Origin: Parapristionchus giblindavisi
Lineage: Eukaryota; Nematoda; Chromadorea; Rhabditida; Diplogasteridae
Direction: 5' to 3'
Length of the DNA: 64,000 nucleotides
NCBI GenBank assembly: GCA_943737045.1
Contig: CALSFV010000205.1
Span: 760,001 to 824,000 of the forward strand
Positions 40,301-52,498 of the stretch are shown in pieces. How positions within the stretch are numbered: the first letter of the stretch is position 1; every line of letters begins with the position of its first letter. A model generated the notes under the pieces. It had not been told where the DNA came from. It did not search any database and saw only the letters and a program-made list of their open reading frames with translations. A program made the position numbers and the translations under genes.

Positions 40301-43300
40301 CAAAATCCTCCGCCTACGCTAATGACGTAACATTTCCCGGAAAACAGTTTTCCAGTTGTTCTTGCATACGGCCACAGATTTAAACGATTGTCAAAATTAT
40401 CCTAAATTCTTTTAAAGGTGGATCTTCACAGTCACCATGGCTTTCACCTACAATCTAATTTTTAACATTGCCCGCTATGTCTTCACCGACCTCTACTCTG
40501 GATGGACCTGGTAGGATGTTGGGATGTGATCTTTGATCTTTGATCTTTGATCTTTTCAGGGCGATCTGGATGATATTCGATGTGCTCAGCGACGTTATCT
40601 ACATTCTCGATATCTTAGTACGCATGCGCACAGGTGAAAATGCAGAATTATAACTTCAATGTGGAACATTAGCTCGGCGCTGACTTGTCGCCAGCTTAGA
40701 ATATTGTGGCGCCAGCGCCGGCGTCAGCATTACTATTCGTAGTGTACGCAAACTGGGAAACCCTCAGCGTCCATTTGATTACTGAATGTGACGCTAGTCA
40801 TCAACATTTGATCGATGATTTCGGTTTTTTTCCTACAGTAACCTTGTACACGGGCTTTCCACATGGGGCCCAACATAACGAACATCGACTTCTCGAAAAT
40901 GTTCGACGCTGGCTTAGACACCGACAAAATTTTCTACGATCTGATCCATTTATTCCAGGTTTTCTCGAGCAAGGACTGCTCGTGCGGGACAGCAAGCGCA
41001 TCGTCCAGTTATATCTGAAGGATTGGCAATTTCGAACCGATATACTCTCAATTCTACCGTTTGACTACGTCATGTTTGCAATACTGTGGAGGTAAGAGTG
41101 AGCTTGATTGAAAATGGGCGTTGCTAATTCTGCATTTCCAGGCCTTTTCCGTTTGGGCGTGCGTTACGATTACTACGAATAAATCGGGTGAACGACTGCT
41201 TAGAACGAACGGAAACGAGGTATTGCTTGTAGTGAACTTATGCACTGTTCAAAAGTCTGAAAAAAAAACCGGAAGATAGTGTTGAGTTTTCGCAACATAT
41301 GTATCTTATAATTTCTCTTTTGAACACATGGAAATAATAATAATAATAGTAATCTATCTATTTTTATATCTATCTGCAGATTCAAGCAAAATTATTTTCA
41401 GATCCGCTTATCCAAACGGATTCCGCGTATGCTGTGTCATAATGTACGTAATTCATTGTTTTGTTTGATTTCAAAGAAATATTTTGAATTTTTGTGAGCA
41501 TCGTCAACTGAAATACATCACATTCATTCGTTTTGTTATTTGCGAAAGTAACGAATGTGTACTTCTGTGAAGGGACAGTTGATTACAGATCAAAGATCAA
41601 AGATCAAAGAGCAAAGTTCAAAGATCGTTTTAATCTCAGGTACATCGTAATCATTATCCACTGGAACGCCTGCTTCTACTTTCTTCTATCCGAAACCATC
41701 GGTCTCGGGTCGGACACCTGGGTCTATGGAGTGCAGAACAAGCAGAGTCTACCAGAGTAGGAGATCAAAGATCAGAGATCAAAGATCAAAGATCAAAGAT
41801 CAAAGATCAAAGATCAATAATTTCAGTGGTATCGAGGACACACTGGTGCGACGGTATGTCTACTCGTTCTATTGGTCCACACTCACTCTGACCACAATCG
41901 GAGAGGTTCGTCGAGTCTGAATATGAGATATCAAATTGTTTTAAAAAAATAATGTAAAAGAAAAAAAAGGAACAGTTATGCATCGTTACATTTGCCTTAC
42001 GTGCCTACACCGTAACCTCTGCCGCGTCTCCGTCGTTACGGCGGAGGTTACGTCGTAGGCACGTAAGGCAAATGATGCAATAACGATAAACATGTTGAAA
42101 AATAAACTAAATAGAGCACATGTCTGTAAATGCACCGTTAATATTACGCTGAAAAGTTCAGACATTGATCATAAACGTAGTTTTCGATGCACCATAAACC
42201 ACAGTAGTCACACTATTTTTACATGAATAACATGTTATATTTCTCTTTTAAAAGCACACCCCAGGCTAATTTTACTCTCCGTATTGGCAATACTCTCTCG
42301 TAGACAAAGAAAGGGAGAGAGTGTGGCCAGAGCGGAGAGTTTGAAATTAGCTTGCGGTGTCACTTTAAAAAGCTTGCACCACACGGCCTTATATAATAAT
42401 TGTACACGGCGTGAAAAGAGATATGAACTACATATAAATTTGAAAAGTAGGCATAATTTGTCAATACCAGTTGTAAAAACTGCTGACAAAGTGGCGTATG
42501 TCTCGACGAGTTCTTAAAGTTTAATGGAATAGAGTTGAACGATCTCAAGCAGTGCAGAGTCCTTGAGCTTTTGAAAAACAACTTACTAATCTATTAAACA
42601 ATAACTTGTATACATTGTGAACGACAATTATGTTTCCAGGTCCCCGGGCCCGTGAGGAACATTGAATTCCTCTTCGTCACCACAGATCTCATGTGCGGTG
42701 TCTTGATTTTCGCTACAATTGTCGGTGAGCGTCATATGATATAGATACACTAACACAATTACCTTTATCTGGTCCCATACGAGTGTATCATTCTTATATC
42801 TTGATTGATTCTGTCATTTCACACTTTTCTTAGCTTTAAGGGGTTTTTAAAGCTATCGTTCAACAGTTTCATTTTGTATCAAAGCCCTCAACTTTTCTTA
42901 TGAAATGCCCAAATTTCCAAATCGAGCTCAACAATCAATATTGTTAAAATTAAAATCTTCTATTAAATAATATGTCAGGTAATGTCGGCAGTATGATCTC
43001 GAATATGTCCGCGGCCAGAGCTGAATTCCAGAACAAAATGGACGGAGTGAAGCAATACATGGCATTGCGGAAAGTCTCACCTCAAGTAAGAATAATATAA
43101 TTAGCAATAATAATAATATTATTTTTAATATTTTGATTATGTATTCCTGTTATTTATTGTTCAGTGTTAAATAACATTTTTTAAGTTAGAAAATCGCGTG
43201 ATCAAATGGTTCGACTACCTGTGGTCGAACAAGCAATCGCTCAACGACGAGAGCGTTTTGAAGGTGAATGACATTTATTTGTTTGTTTATGTATTTTTAA

Positions 43301-46300
43301 AATATTTTTACCTAAGAAAAAGATTTCTCTATGACACCATTTCATTTACTTGTCCACAGAGTGCTTATCCTTCTCCAGGTTTGGGGTGGTTACTATTATC
43401 GAATACAGAAAATTAGCTTGTTTATCACTCGGAGGTGCGCCCACAAAACTATCATATCTGATCGCTTTTACAGGTATTACCAGACAAATTGCAAGCAGAA
43501 ATCGCCATGGCTGTCCACTTTGAGACGCTGAGGAAAGTGCGAATCTTTCAGGTTCGTTTTTTTCGCTCATTGCTTATCATTCTTATTTCTTATTGTTAGT
43601 CTTTATTTCCACCACGATAAATTACAGAGACAATAGATCATTAGCCTAAGTTTACGGAGGTTCATCACTTATCATACAATTATTATCATTATTTATTTAT
43701 TTATGGACGAATTAATATTCAAGATATTTCCAGGATTGCGAGTCCGGTCTTCTGGCGGAGCTCGTATTGAAATTACATCTCCAGGCATGCTTATTTTAGT
43801 TTTTTTGATTACTATTAGGTTGGCGGGAAAGTCTTTGTCCATTGTTTTATATTTTCACTGCTCGTCACAGATGCACTTTGGTGTTACCTCATTCCTAGTG
43901 AATAATAAGCAGTGAAGGGCCTTTGCAGTAAGCAACTCCCCCTTCAGTCAGGCTCTAGTAGAGCAACAATGTACGTAACTAGCACTATCCACATCCGTCA
44001 ACTTATACTTTACCACTTCCTATCCGACACCAACATGAACTATTTGGAGACCCTCCTGAAGTATGTTTTGACGCACATGCTCACACTACAACACCAGCGA
44101 GAGTTGGTTCCATCGCATCAAAGAAGACGACTTTTCGTTCAATGAATAGGATCGATCTGGGAGCCCCTGTGAGTTGGATTTGGACACATTGAAGAAACTT
44201 GTGAAAACGGAACCATTTCAAAGTGTCGCTGAAATGGCCACTACACTTGGAGTTCACCATAGCATATTCGAAGAAGGCCTGAAATCCTTTGGTATAAGAA
44301 AAAAATATCATTCGATTCACACCCCTTGAAATGGCCCTAGCCAAACTTGATCGTCGATTCGATGATTCCATTATACTCCTCATTCTCAACGCTGGGGATC
44401 GATGGCTGGACCGGCTCATAACGGAGGATGAAAGGTGGGTCCTCTACGAAAACAACCACAGGGGAGCCCAGTGGGTTGAAGAAGGAGAGACCCCAGGGGA
44501 TGTCTCCAAACCGAAACCGCACCCCAAGAAAATCATGCTGTCAATGCGGTGGGGAGTGGATGGTGTGATCAACTGTCAGCTGTTCCTCGAGGGCATGACA
44601 AGTACTGGGGCCAAGTACATCACACAACTATGAAATCTGAAGAAGGCAGTCGATCATTCAAGCCAGAAGGACAAGAAAGTGTATTATCATCATGATAACG
44701 CCTGAACCCATATCTCCATTAATGTCAAGCAGGAACTGGATGGATATGGGCGGATGGTTCTCCCTCAACCACCGTATTCTCCAGGCTTGGCCCTGTCGAA
44801 TTACAAGCCTTTCGCAGACCTAGCCCGTGCCCTTCGAGATAGGGCTTTCAATTCCCGTGAAAGTGTCAAGGCTGAACTCAAGCAATACTTTGCTTCGCGC
44901 CCAGTTGGGTTCTACAGGGACGGGTTCCATAAAATGGTGGAACATTGTACATAAGTTGTCAATAATGATAACACCTATAATTGATCTCGTGTAATTGTTC
45001 CTTCGAAGAAGTAAAGTTTTCAAAAATGGACAAAGACTTTCTCGCCAACCTAATATTTAACGATTTTCCGTGTCTTGTCATCAGAATTAGCGAAAGATGG
45101 CAAAGAGTTTTCAAAAATGTATTTTATTTATGATTATATTGATTATGTCAGAAATTTATTTTGATGATGATTTTCATATTGGTTTCTTTTCAGGTATTTT
45201 CTCCGGGTGATTTCATCTGTCGAAAGGGCGACATCGGTAGAGAGATGTACATCGTCAAGCGAGGAAAGCTCCACGTGAGATCAGTTTCAAGCTCATTCTT
45301 TCTAATAGTTGAGCGCTGTCTTATCAGCATGCAGATTGCTTATTAGTAAATGTGGGTGTTCATACCGTTCACAATGGTCTTCGACGAGAATCCAGATCAT
45401 GAAATTTTGAGCCTAGTAAAATGCCCGCGTATGTATTCAAAATTAGGTATAATATATTATTGGGAAACTTATTTTCTCCCTGGTCCATTTTCCCTTCAGT
45501 CGGTTCTTTCACTCTCATATGTAATGCTTTGATTCACCGCAATATACCAACTAGGGCGCCAACCCGAGCTTGTATCAGTATTTTTCATGATGGAATCTAG
45601 GGGGTGGGTGGTTATGGAAGGGAGAATCGACAGGCAAAATATGATGCGAAATGATTCATTCATTGTTTTCCAAAACCATGATTTGAGGTGGTCTCAGGCG
45701 AGGAGGAAGACGCGAAGGTCTTCGCCACTCTGCAGGAAGGATCCGTCTTCGGAGAACTCTCCATTCTCAATATCGCTGGTGAGCACACCTGAAACATTTA
45801 TTTGCAAACCAGTCGACCCTCTTTGGAGAGTAGACTAGTTTGCATCGATTGATATAGCTGTAAGTGGTGAGCTAACGGCTACCGTGCCGCAATTAAGCAA
45901 CCATGATTCTATATGGCGAACCGACAGCACCCTTCACCCGAGTTCTTACAATCCTCTTCAATGACGCGTTTAAATTAAATTAAACTTATTTATGATATTT
46001 GAATTCTGAACACACTGAAGAGAGATTCTAGAAGATCAAAGATCAAAGATCGAGCTAATTCAGGTTCCAAGAACGGAAATCGTAGGACAGCTAACGTGAA
46101 GTCAGTCGGATACACCGATTTGTTCGTGCTGGACAAAAATGCACTGTGGAATGCCCTGAAAGAATATCCTGAAGCAAGGAAACTGTTGTTGGCCAAGGTA
46201 AATCATTAAAACGACTCCGCTCGCGTCAAACTCTCTCGCTTTATATGTATGCGAGAGAGTGTTGCCAGAGCGGAGAGTTAGATTAGCCCGGGGCGTTAAG

Positions 46301-49300
46301 TATTCAAAGCCAAAAAGGGAAACGAAAAGAGGCTAGAGAGCGTGTAAGACGAGGAGAGTTATCTCAACTTTTCTTTACCTTTCCTTTACCCTTTTTTAGA
46401 TCATTAATTATTTAAAATACATTAACACCGTTATACAGCATATATAATGAAAACATCAGGTATGCTAGAAGTTATTATAGCTCCTCAACAGAAATTATAT
46501 ATATACGTATGATCGTCAATCGTGCTAACATTAGAAACAACATTCAGTTATGTTTCATAACATGCATTTAAGAATTATTATTTGCAAACATATCTGATTT
46601 TGCCGAATATTTGCCCATTCTTATACATACAACTCCTGCTGCAACAGACAGTGTTTATTTATTTATTTATTTATTTATCATACATCATACAGATGTTCCA
46701 ACAAGTAAAATGAACGAATTAAAATTAAGAAATCAGCACACGGGAAAAATAAAAAGGGGACAATGGAAGTGTATTCCGATAACGATTCTGTAATATATTC
46801 TTTAAGACATCAACTATTTCTAATTTCACTAATCCCTCTTGTTCTGATGGAAATGAAGATTGAGAATAGGAATTTGAATATAGGGCCGTGAACTTCTGAA
46901 GAAGGACGGTCTACTCGACGAGGATGCACCACAGGAACAGGCGACACCCGAAGAAATTGTCGATGATCTACTCCAATCGATCAATATTCTACAAACACGG
47001 TTGGTTCTTTTACTTAAAGGGAGAGTGACCTCTGTTAATGCTCTCTTCGTTGCGCACATTATTTCTCTTTTATCTAACAACGAGAGAGCGTAGCACGTTG
47101 AAGCGACCGTTGACAAAGATTCGGGCCCTTTCATATTTCACAACGCATATGGGGGTTTTTATCGAAACTATTGTTGTTGTTTTTTTTGAAGTTGCGTCGG
47201 ACTTTTCAAGATTTTACTTTTTTGTGTTGCTATTTGTAAGATTTTTAAAATGCTATCGATAAATGGGTCTCGTAAAAATAAGGCTCAGTTTTGTGCTCTG
47301 AATATTACTGAACTGTGAATCGATCATGACAAGAACTTCGCGATTACTGTGAGAATATGGTGTTCAAAAGCGTAGAAAGGCAGGAAAAAGCAAAGAAATA
47401 AAATAAAATAAAATAACATACGATATTTATGAGAGGAATCGCCAGAGGTTCGACCACCCCCCGGACATAGAAATTTCGACCCCCTGAAAAATTCAGATTA
47501 AGTACTTTGAACGATGCTCTATCGAACTGCGTTGGCCGAATTTGCATATCTGCTCTCATTTTCGAGTAGCGGTAGGTCAAAGTTGGCAGGTACTGTATTT
47601 TTGGCTCGAGTGTGCGTCAGAAAAATGATCAGAACTCCGTTCAAAATAATGAAAGAAACTTTTCCAAAAAAAGCATCGAAAGAGGAGATCTTGGGCAACA
47701 TTTCCCAGTTGATGACGTCATTTGTCGATCATGCGCCGGTGCGGGGCGGTCGGTTTTATGAAAAAGTGACGTAACTTTCCTAATCGGAAAAAGTGCACTT
47801 TTCTTCTATGCGCGTTTTGTTGCACCCATATGTGTCTAAAAATGACCCAAGTTTCAGAGGATTTGAGAAATGCAAAAAAAAAATGGCGTTGATTTTAGTA
47901 ACGCGACCTCGGACCTGTCAAAGGAAAGAACGGCTTATTCCTTTATCAAGAAGCAGCAAAGTTGTTTAAATGACTCAAAAACATCCGAAAATACATTACG
48001 AGCTCAAAATATCCATATATGACAGTTATTTGAAACACAAAATCACCGAGTTCCGAAAAATTTGAAAAAACCATATTTTGCTTTTCCACGTGAAAAAACG
48101 TTTCAGTAATGTTAATTAATCTTTATAATATTTCATATAATGTTTTTGAACATTTATGTTTTTGGAAGTGAAGGCCTACCTACTCTTAGAGCCGAGATAT
48201 CCGCCATCGAGATTACACGCGCGCGCCCCAGCTCCGCGCGATGTGTTGCCATAAAATGAACGTTTTCCAGCTCAGAATGACTCAAAACAACTTGTTTCAT
48301 CATTATTAGCACGAAAAAATACCTTGGAACACGTTTTCTGTGTCTGTAAAAATCAGCAAAAGATTTGGATCGGACCGGGGTTCGAACCCGCACGGTGTTT
48401 TTAGAGCGGTACCTCTTTACCTCGACGCCTCGAATGATTTTGCTTATTTTATTTATTTATTTATCGTACACCGCTAGGGTGTTTCAACAAGTACAAAGTG
48501 TACGAGTGCAAAAAAATATGTGAAAGAATAAAATTATTAAAAGAGAGGTGGATGGGGATGGGGGGAAGGTGAGAGATGAATTGATTTACTGAACATAGTA
48601 ATAGTAATAGTAACATAGCAACATGATACAACGGATGTCTTTGTAATATGTTATTTCAATGTTAATTGTTTTCAATTATGACTGATTTCTCTAATAAATG
48701 TATCTTATCTAACATTAGTTTTGACATTGTACTTCATCATTCCTTGAAGAGAGAGAGAGCGCGAGGAAGGTTTGGGGGGGGGGGGGGGCTCACACTCGAT
48801 CTTTTTTGTTCAAATGCAACTCTGTTCGCTCAGAGTTTTCTAACATCTCCATTTCGTGTAGTTGCCAGATGGTAGTCTCCCTTCTCCTTTTTTTTCTCTC
48901 CCTGTCTGTTCACGAAAGAGCGTGTGGGAGTGAGAGAGCGGAAGATGAGCAGTCGCGCGGAGTTGGGGCGCGCGCGTGTAATCTCGATGGCGGATATCTC
49001 GGCTCTAAGAGTAGGTAGGCCTTCACTTCCAAAAACATAAATGTTCAAAAACATTATTTGAATTATTATAAAGATTAATTAACATTACTGAAACGTTTTT
49101 TCACGTGGAAAAAGCAAAATATGGTTTTTTTCAAATTTTTCGGAACTCGGTGATTTTGTGTTTCAAATAACTGTCATATATGGATATTTTGAGCTCGTAA
49201 TGTATTTTCGGATGTTTTTGAGTCATTTAAACAACTTTGCTGCTTCTTGAGAAAGGAATAAGCCGTTCTTTCCTTTGACAGGTCCGAGGTCGCGTTACTA

Positions 49301-50718
49301 AAATCAACGCCATTTTTTTTGCATTTCTCAAATCCTCTGAAACTTGGGTCATTTTTAGACACATATGGGTGCAACAAAACGCGCATAGAAGAAAAGTGCA
49401 CTTTTTCCGATTAGGAAAGTTACGTCACTTTTTCATAAAACCGACCGCCCCGCACCGGCGCATGGTCGACAAATGACGTCATCAACTGGGAAATGTTGCC
49501 CAAGATCTCCTCTTTCGATGCTTTTTTTGGAAAAGTTTCTATCATTATTTTGAACGGAGTTCTGATCATTTTTCTGACGCACACTCGAGCCAAAAATACA
49601 GTACCTGCCAACTTTGACCTACAGCTACTCGAAAATGAGAGCAGATATGCAAATTCGGCCAACGCAGTTCGATAGAGCATCGTTCAAAGTACTTAATATG
49701 AATTTTTCAGGGGGTCGAAATTTCTATGTCCGCGGACCCTCCGAAACGGTCGATTTTCTCGCGATTCCTCTCATATATGATTTTTGAATTTTTAAATATT
49801 TTCAGTCGCTGAATAAAATTAACTTTATGCTCTTAAATATTATAATTATAGGCTCGCTCGACTGATAGCGGAGAAGACGAATACAGAGACAAAGTTGACC
49901 GAGAGAATCGGATTTCTTGAACGACAATTGTCACGATATCAGAGGGTATGTACTGGTTCATACAGAAATACCATACAGTGTGGTGCTTTAAAACGTCTTC
50001 TGACACATTATTATTAACAAGAGTATTTTTACAAATATTGTATGGCAACAATTGTTTTGTTTACGATGATTTCATTTTAATTCAAAACTATGCATCATGT
50101 TCATAACTTCCGAGTAGAAAACCTACTTTTGCACACTCTCTCTCAACTCTACCGTGTTTTTCTTTTACTTTCGAATTTTGAATACCATTCTACGTACATA
50201 CAACACAATCTCGAAAGATAAACCCAGATTTGGTGTACATCTCAAATGTCAAAGTGGCTCAAGTAGTGATTTATTTTGAAAATTTAAACAAAAATTAGAT
50301 GAATTTACTTTCAGAGAAAAGCTCGAGTTGCCGACACTCAACTATCTCGAAGCGAAACCCTCACTGCTGATTATAATGCGACACAGCCATTTCCCGAGTT
50401 TGACAGGGTAAGTACAATTTTTCATAATAGTTATACTTATATTTTATTACATTGAATTTTTATTATCTTATTGCTAACTTATTTTGAAGACTGCACGATT
50501 CAAATTAAAGTGAAAATGGTATGCATTAATTTGACCATCCTTTTTTATCTCATTTCGCAAGCTCGAAGGCATCTCGCATATTCATCATCATTTTCAATAT
50601 ATATTTATAACTTATAAAAAATAGAATTATCAATCATAATTTATTTCAGGATGATCAGCCCGGTCCAAGTCATGCCTACCTCCAACCCTCTGATCCTACG
50701 GAAAAGAAGAACAACTAA
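37350..50718 (+). CDS. tax-4: TAX-4-like cyclic-nucleotide-gated channel, alpha type
   Basis: A cation channel of sensory neurons opened by cGMP, by analogy with Caenorhabditis TAX-4. Twenty-three phase-consistent exons give 686 residues: 37350-37400, 38791-38961, 39165-39230, 39758-39837, 40418-40510, 40560-40633, 40959-41091, 41142-41219, 41402-41443, 41640-41756, 41827-41905, 42640-42724, 42979-43085, 43186-43263, 43474-43551, 43734-43784, 45194-45274, 45688-45778, 46064-46197, 46884-46999, 49852-49945, 50315-50407, 50650-50718. Residues 1-115 are Ala/Pro/Ser-rich. Six membrane segments lie at 123-360, with an Arg-rich S4 ([10 protein letters not shown]), a pore [13 protein letters not shown] near 315-328 and an S6 [15 protein letters not shown]. 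The C-linker follows. The cyclic-nucleotide-binding domain (461-575) has FGELSILN and NRRTANV. A leucine-zipper-like helix at 602-632 marks the alpha type. The ATG is 17 bases after a TTTCAG acceptor. Orthology rests on recalled similarity. Confidence 0.88.
40232..40377. mobile_element. Hairpin MITE in a tax-4-like intron
   Basis: Starts TGGCCGTATGCAAGAACTG and ends with its reverse complement; the inner arms GACGTCATTAG and GGCGGAGG pair with CTAATGACGT and CCTCCGCC. About 146 bases with a short loop. Confidence 0.8.
40511..40559 (+). repeat. 49-base intron made mostly of ATCTTTG units
   Basis: After GTAGGATGTTGGGATGT the intron is four ATCTTTG-type units and TTTTCAG. The reverse complement, AAAGATC, recurs at 11050-11096, 41585-41628, 41762-41818, 46034-46052, 61230-61245 and 63493-63530, several of them just before splice acceptors. 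Confidence 0.85.
41585..41820 (+). repeat. AAAGATC tandem repeats flanking a tax-4-like exon
   Basis: Runs of the 7-base unit AAAGATC fill the last 50 bases of the intron before exon 41640-41756 and nearly all of the next 70-base intron (41757-41826). Both end in a normal acceptor (ATCTCAG and ATTTCAG). Confidence 0.9.
41988..42077. mobile_element. Hairpin MITE in a tax-4-like intron
   Basis: CATTTGCCTTACGTGCCTAC at one end is matched by GTAGGCACGTAAGGCAAATG at the other; the inner CGTAACCTC and GAGGTTACG also pair. About 88 bases. Confidence 0.85.
43785..45193 (+). other. GC-AG intron holding a mariner
   Basis: The exon ending at 43784 (ELVLKLHLQ) must join the exon at 45194 (VFSPGDF), as in other CNG channels. 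At that place the donor is CAG|GCATGC rather than GT. No GT is available that keeps the frame and the conserved residues. GC donors are a known minor class and usually sit in an otherwise good context, as here. The dead mariner (43815-45053) starts only 30 bases downstream. Confidence 0.7.
43815..45053 (+). pseudogene. Mariner element with intact ends and a dead transposase
   Basis: The ends are TTAGGTTGGCGGGAAAGTC and a one-base variant of its reverse complement, flanked by TA (43813-43814, 45054-45055). At 1,239 bases it has mariner length. Transposase pieces in order are [18 protein letters not shown] (about 44190), [12 protein letters not shown] (44422), [17 protein letters not shown] and [12 protein letters not shown] (44760). 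Stops at about 44329, 44631 and 44704 break the frame. The third catalytic Asp of the mariner D,D34D triad is replaced (SNY where SDY is usual). It cannot make an active enzyme. Confidence 0.9.
47430..49772. mobile_element. Foldback element 6 in a tax-4-like intron
   Basis: Arms about 47430-48242 and 48952-49772 are near-identical inverted copies; both carry the same 86-residue open frame with two or so changes. Outer ends read ATGAGAGGAATCGC and its complement, and one arm has a small deletion near its outer end. The 700-base spacer holds a SINE-like module and a G run at 48775-48788. It fills most of the 2.85-kb intron between the exons ending at 46999 and starting at 49852. No transposase seen. 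Confidence 0.8.
48350..48436 (-). mobile_element. tRNA-derived SINE-like module, copy 7
   Basis: On the minus strand GTCGAGGTAAAGAGGT (worn A box) is followed by GCGGGTTCGAACCCCGG (a strong B box) and AATCTTTTGCTGATTTTT, the family tail. In the spacer of foldback 6. Confidence 0.6.
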
Positions 50719-50719
50719 C

Positions 50720-52490
50720 AATAAGACATATTTTCTCGGTAATTTTACCCGGTCTTCTCGGCCCTCTGGTACCGAAAATTCCATATCTTTTTGGTCCTCC
50801 TGTACCATTTCCCCCGGTCTTCTCTGTCACCTGGCTCTGAGATTTCTTAGTCTTCTCAAATCAGTGTCTCATTTTTTTAAAATTTTCTTTGTCTTTCATA
50901 TTTATACTTACTATCCTTTCAATACGAGTCTAGATAGTGTTATTCTTATTATTCATAAATGCATTTTCGCCTATTAAAAATTGCTCATTCTTGTTTATCA
51001 TTTTCACTGATAACCCTGCAATTCTGATTCCTAATCATCCCAAGAAACCCTAGAATATTCTCTATTAAAGCAACAACGGTACTAGGTCGGATGAGAACCG
51101 ATGAATCAGAACCGATATTATGAGAACGATTTGCATAGGAGAGACAAGCGCTAATGAATAGACAAAGTATTCAAATAGTTCTCATCCAGTCGATTCACAC
51201 GGTTCTCATCCGACCTAGTGCTGCAAAAAGCGCTCACTGATCTCACTTTACTATCTTGGTTTGTCATTAATCGATATTATTAATCGATATAGCCCGATGC
51301 CAATTTCCCGCCATCAATATAGGTCCGTTTGTCACGCCAGCTTTCAGTGTGTGTTTGCCGTGATACCTGATAAATTTAATTTCATATGTCACCTTTTATC
51401 TTAAAATACAATAGACCTTATTATCAAGCACAGAAAACTTAGGGAGGGATAATCAAATAATTACCCTGTGCGTTCCATACAAGGGACATATGTATCTTGA
51501 ATTCTTCATTCATCCTTTTCTGATCGGATATGATGGTTTTTTCAGTATCAAAGCATCTTGATCTTTTTTCGAATTGTGAATCATGAAATATAATTCTATG
51601 TTCAAATTCATTTATCATATCAGACAGACTTAGGTCAGATGAGTAATGACGCGATTAGCGTCATCCATTGGTATAGACCACCAGAACGATCCCATAACTC
51701 TTCTCACTTCATCTCGCCAACGTAGAGGATTCTATGTTATCGAACAACAATATTGTACCTGGTAGCAATCGATTCCTCTGTTTAATCTGTGGAAGCTTAA
51801 AAGAAAGGCGGAAATAAATCTCTAAAATTAGTGAATATTAATAATTATTTTAAATGGCGATTAATCAAACTAAATTCTGTTTATGGGGAGGATTGGGAGG
51901 ATTCATGATTGAGGGTCTTCTAGGCTCTTTTCTCATCTATTTCATGTCATAGATAAGAATCGATCGTCGAGTATTAATTTGCAGATGATATTATTTATCT
52001 ATGCTTGTTTTTCCAAGATACAGATTCCTAGTTTTTTCTTGTTGTTTAAATACCTGTTCTTTTGGCAGTCGTATCAATTGGTGCGCGGAAATACAAATAT
52101 GAAATGGGTCATCGTCTCTCTCTTTCAGAATAAATGAAGCTGCATGTATTTCCAATGTTCTCTATTTGTTGTCGCTTCGCGAAAATATGTAATTGCATCA
52201 TACCACTTCATATTTTGTGTTTTAATCAATGTCTGTGGATCATCATTCTATCAGTCTTTGTTCAAAAGTTACGAAACTATAAGAAAAACGCGAAAGAGCG
52301 TTCAAAACGAGGAGAGTTTTCTCTGTTTTTCTTTTACTTTCGCAAGGTTTGAGCACCGAATCATTATAATGCAAATAACTTATCCGATCGTAATCGCAAC
52401 TGTGACCATATTCTACTTCATTTCTATGAATCTCTTAAGCAACACCATCCATGACTCGATAAATCAATAAACTCCTCTTTCCCACAGTAT
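50720..52490. other. Between the tax-4-like and two-TM protein genes
   Basis: No gene seen. An inverted pair GGTCGGATGAGAACCG (51085) and CGGTTCTCATCCGACC (51199) marks a small MITE of about 150 bases; 51415-51605 is a copy of dispersed repeat D. Confidence 0.5.
51078..51222. mobile_element. Small inverted-repeat element
   Basis: CACTAGGTCGGATGAGAAC-type ends: ACTAGGTCGGATGAGAACCG at 51080 and its complement near 51199-51218. The inside is unique. Confidence 0.7.
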
Positions 52491-52498
52491 CCTACAGC

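Noticed and set aside
40706..40958. 129-codon frame running into the tax-4-like exon at 40959
   Set aside because: Its first part has no counterpart in CNG channels, and splicing from 40633 to 40959 restores the conserved protein.
47514..47774. 86-codon frame repeated in both arms of foldback 6
   Set aside because: No recognisable motif, no splice context; it is part of a mobile inverted repeat.
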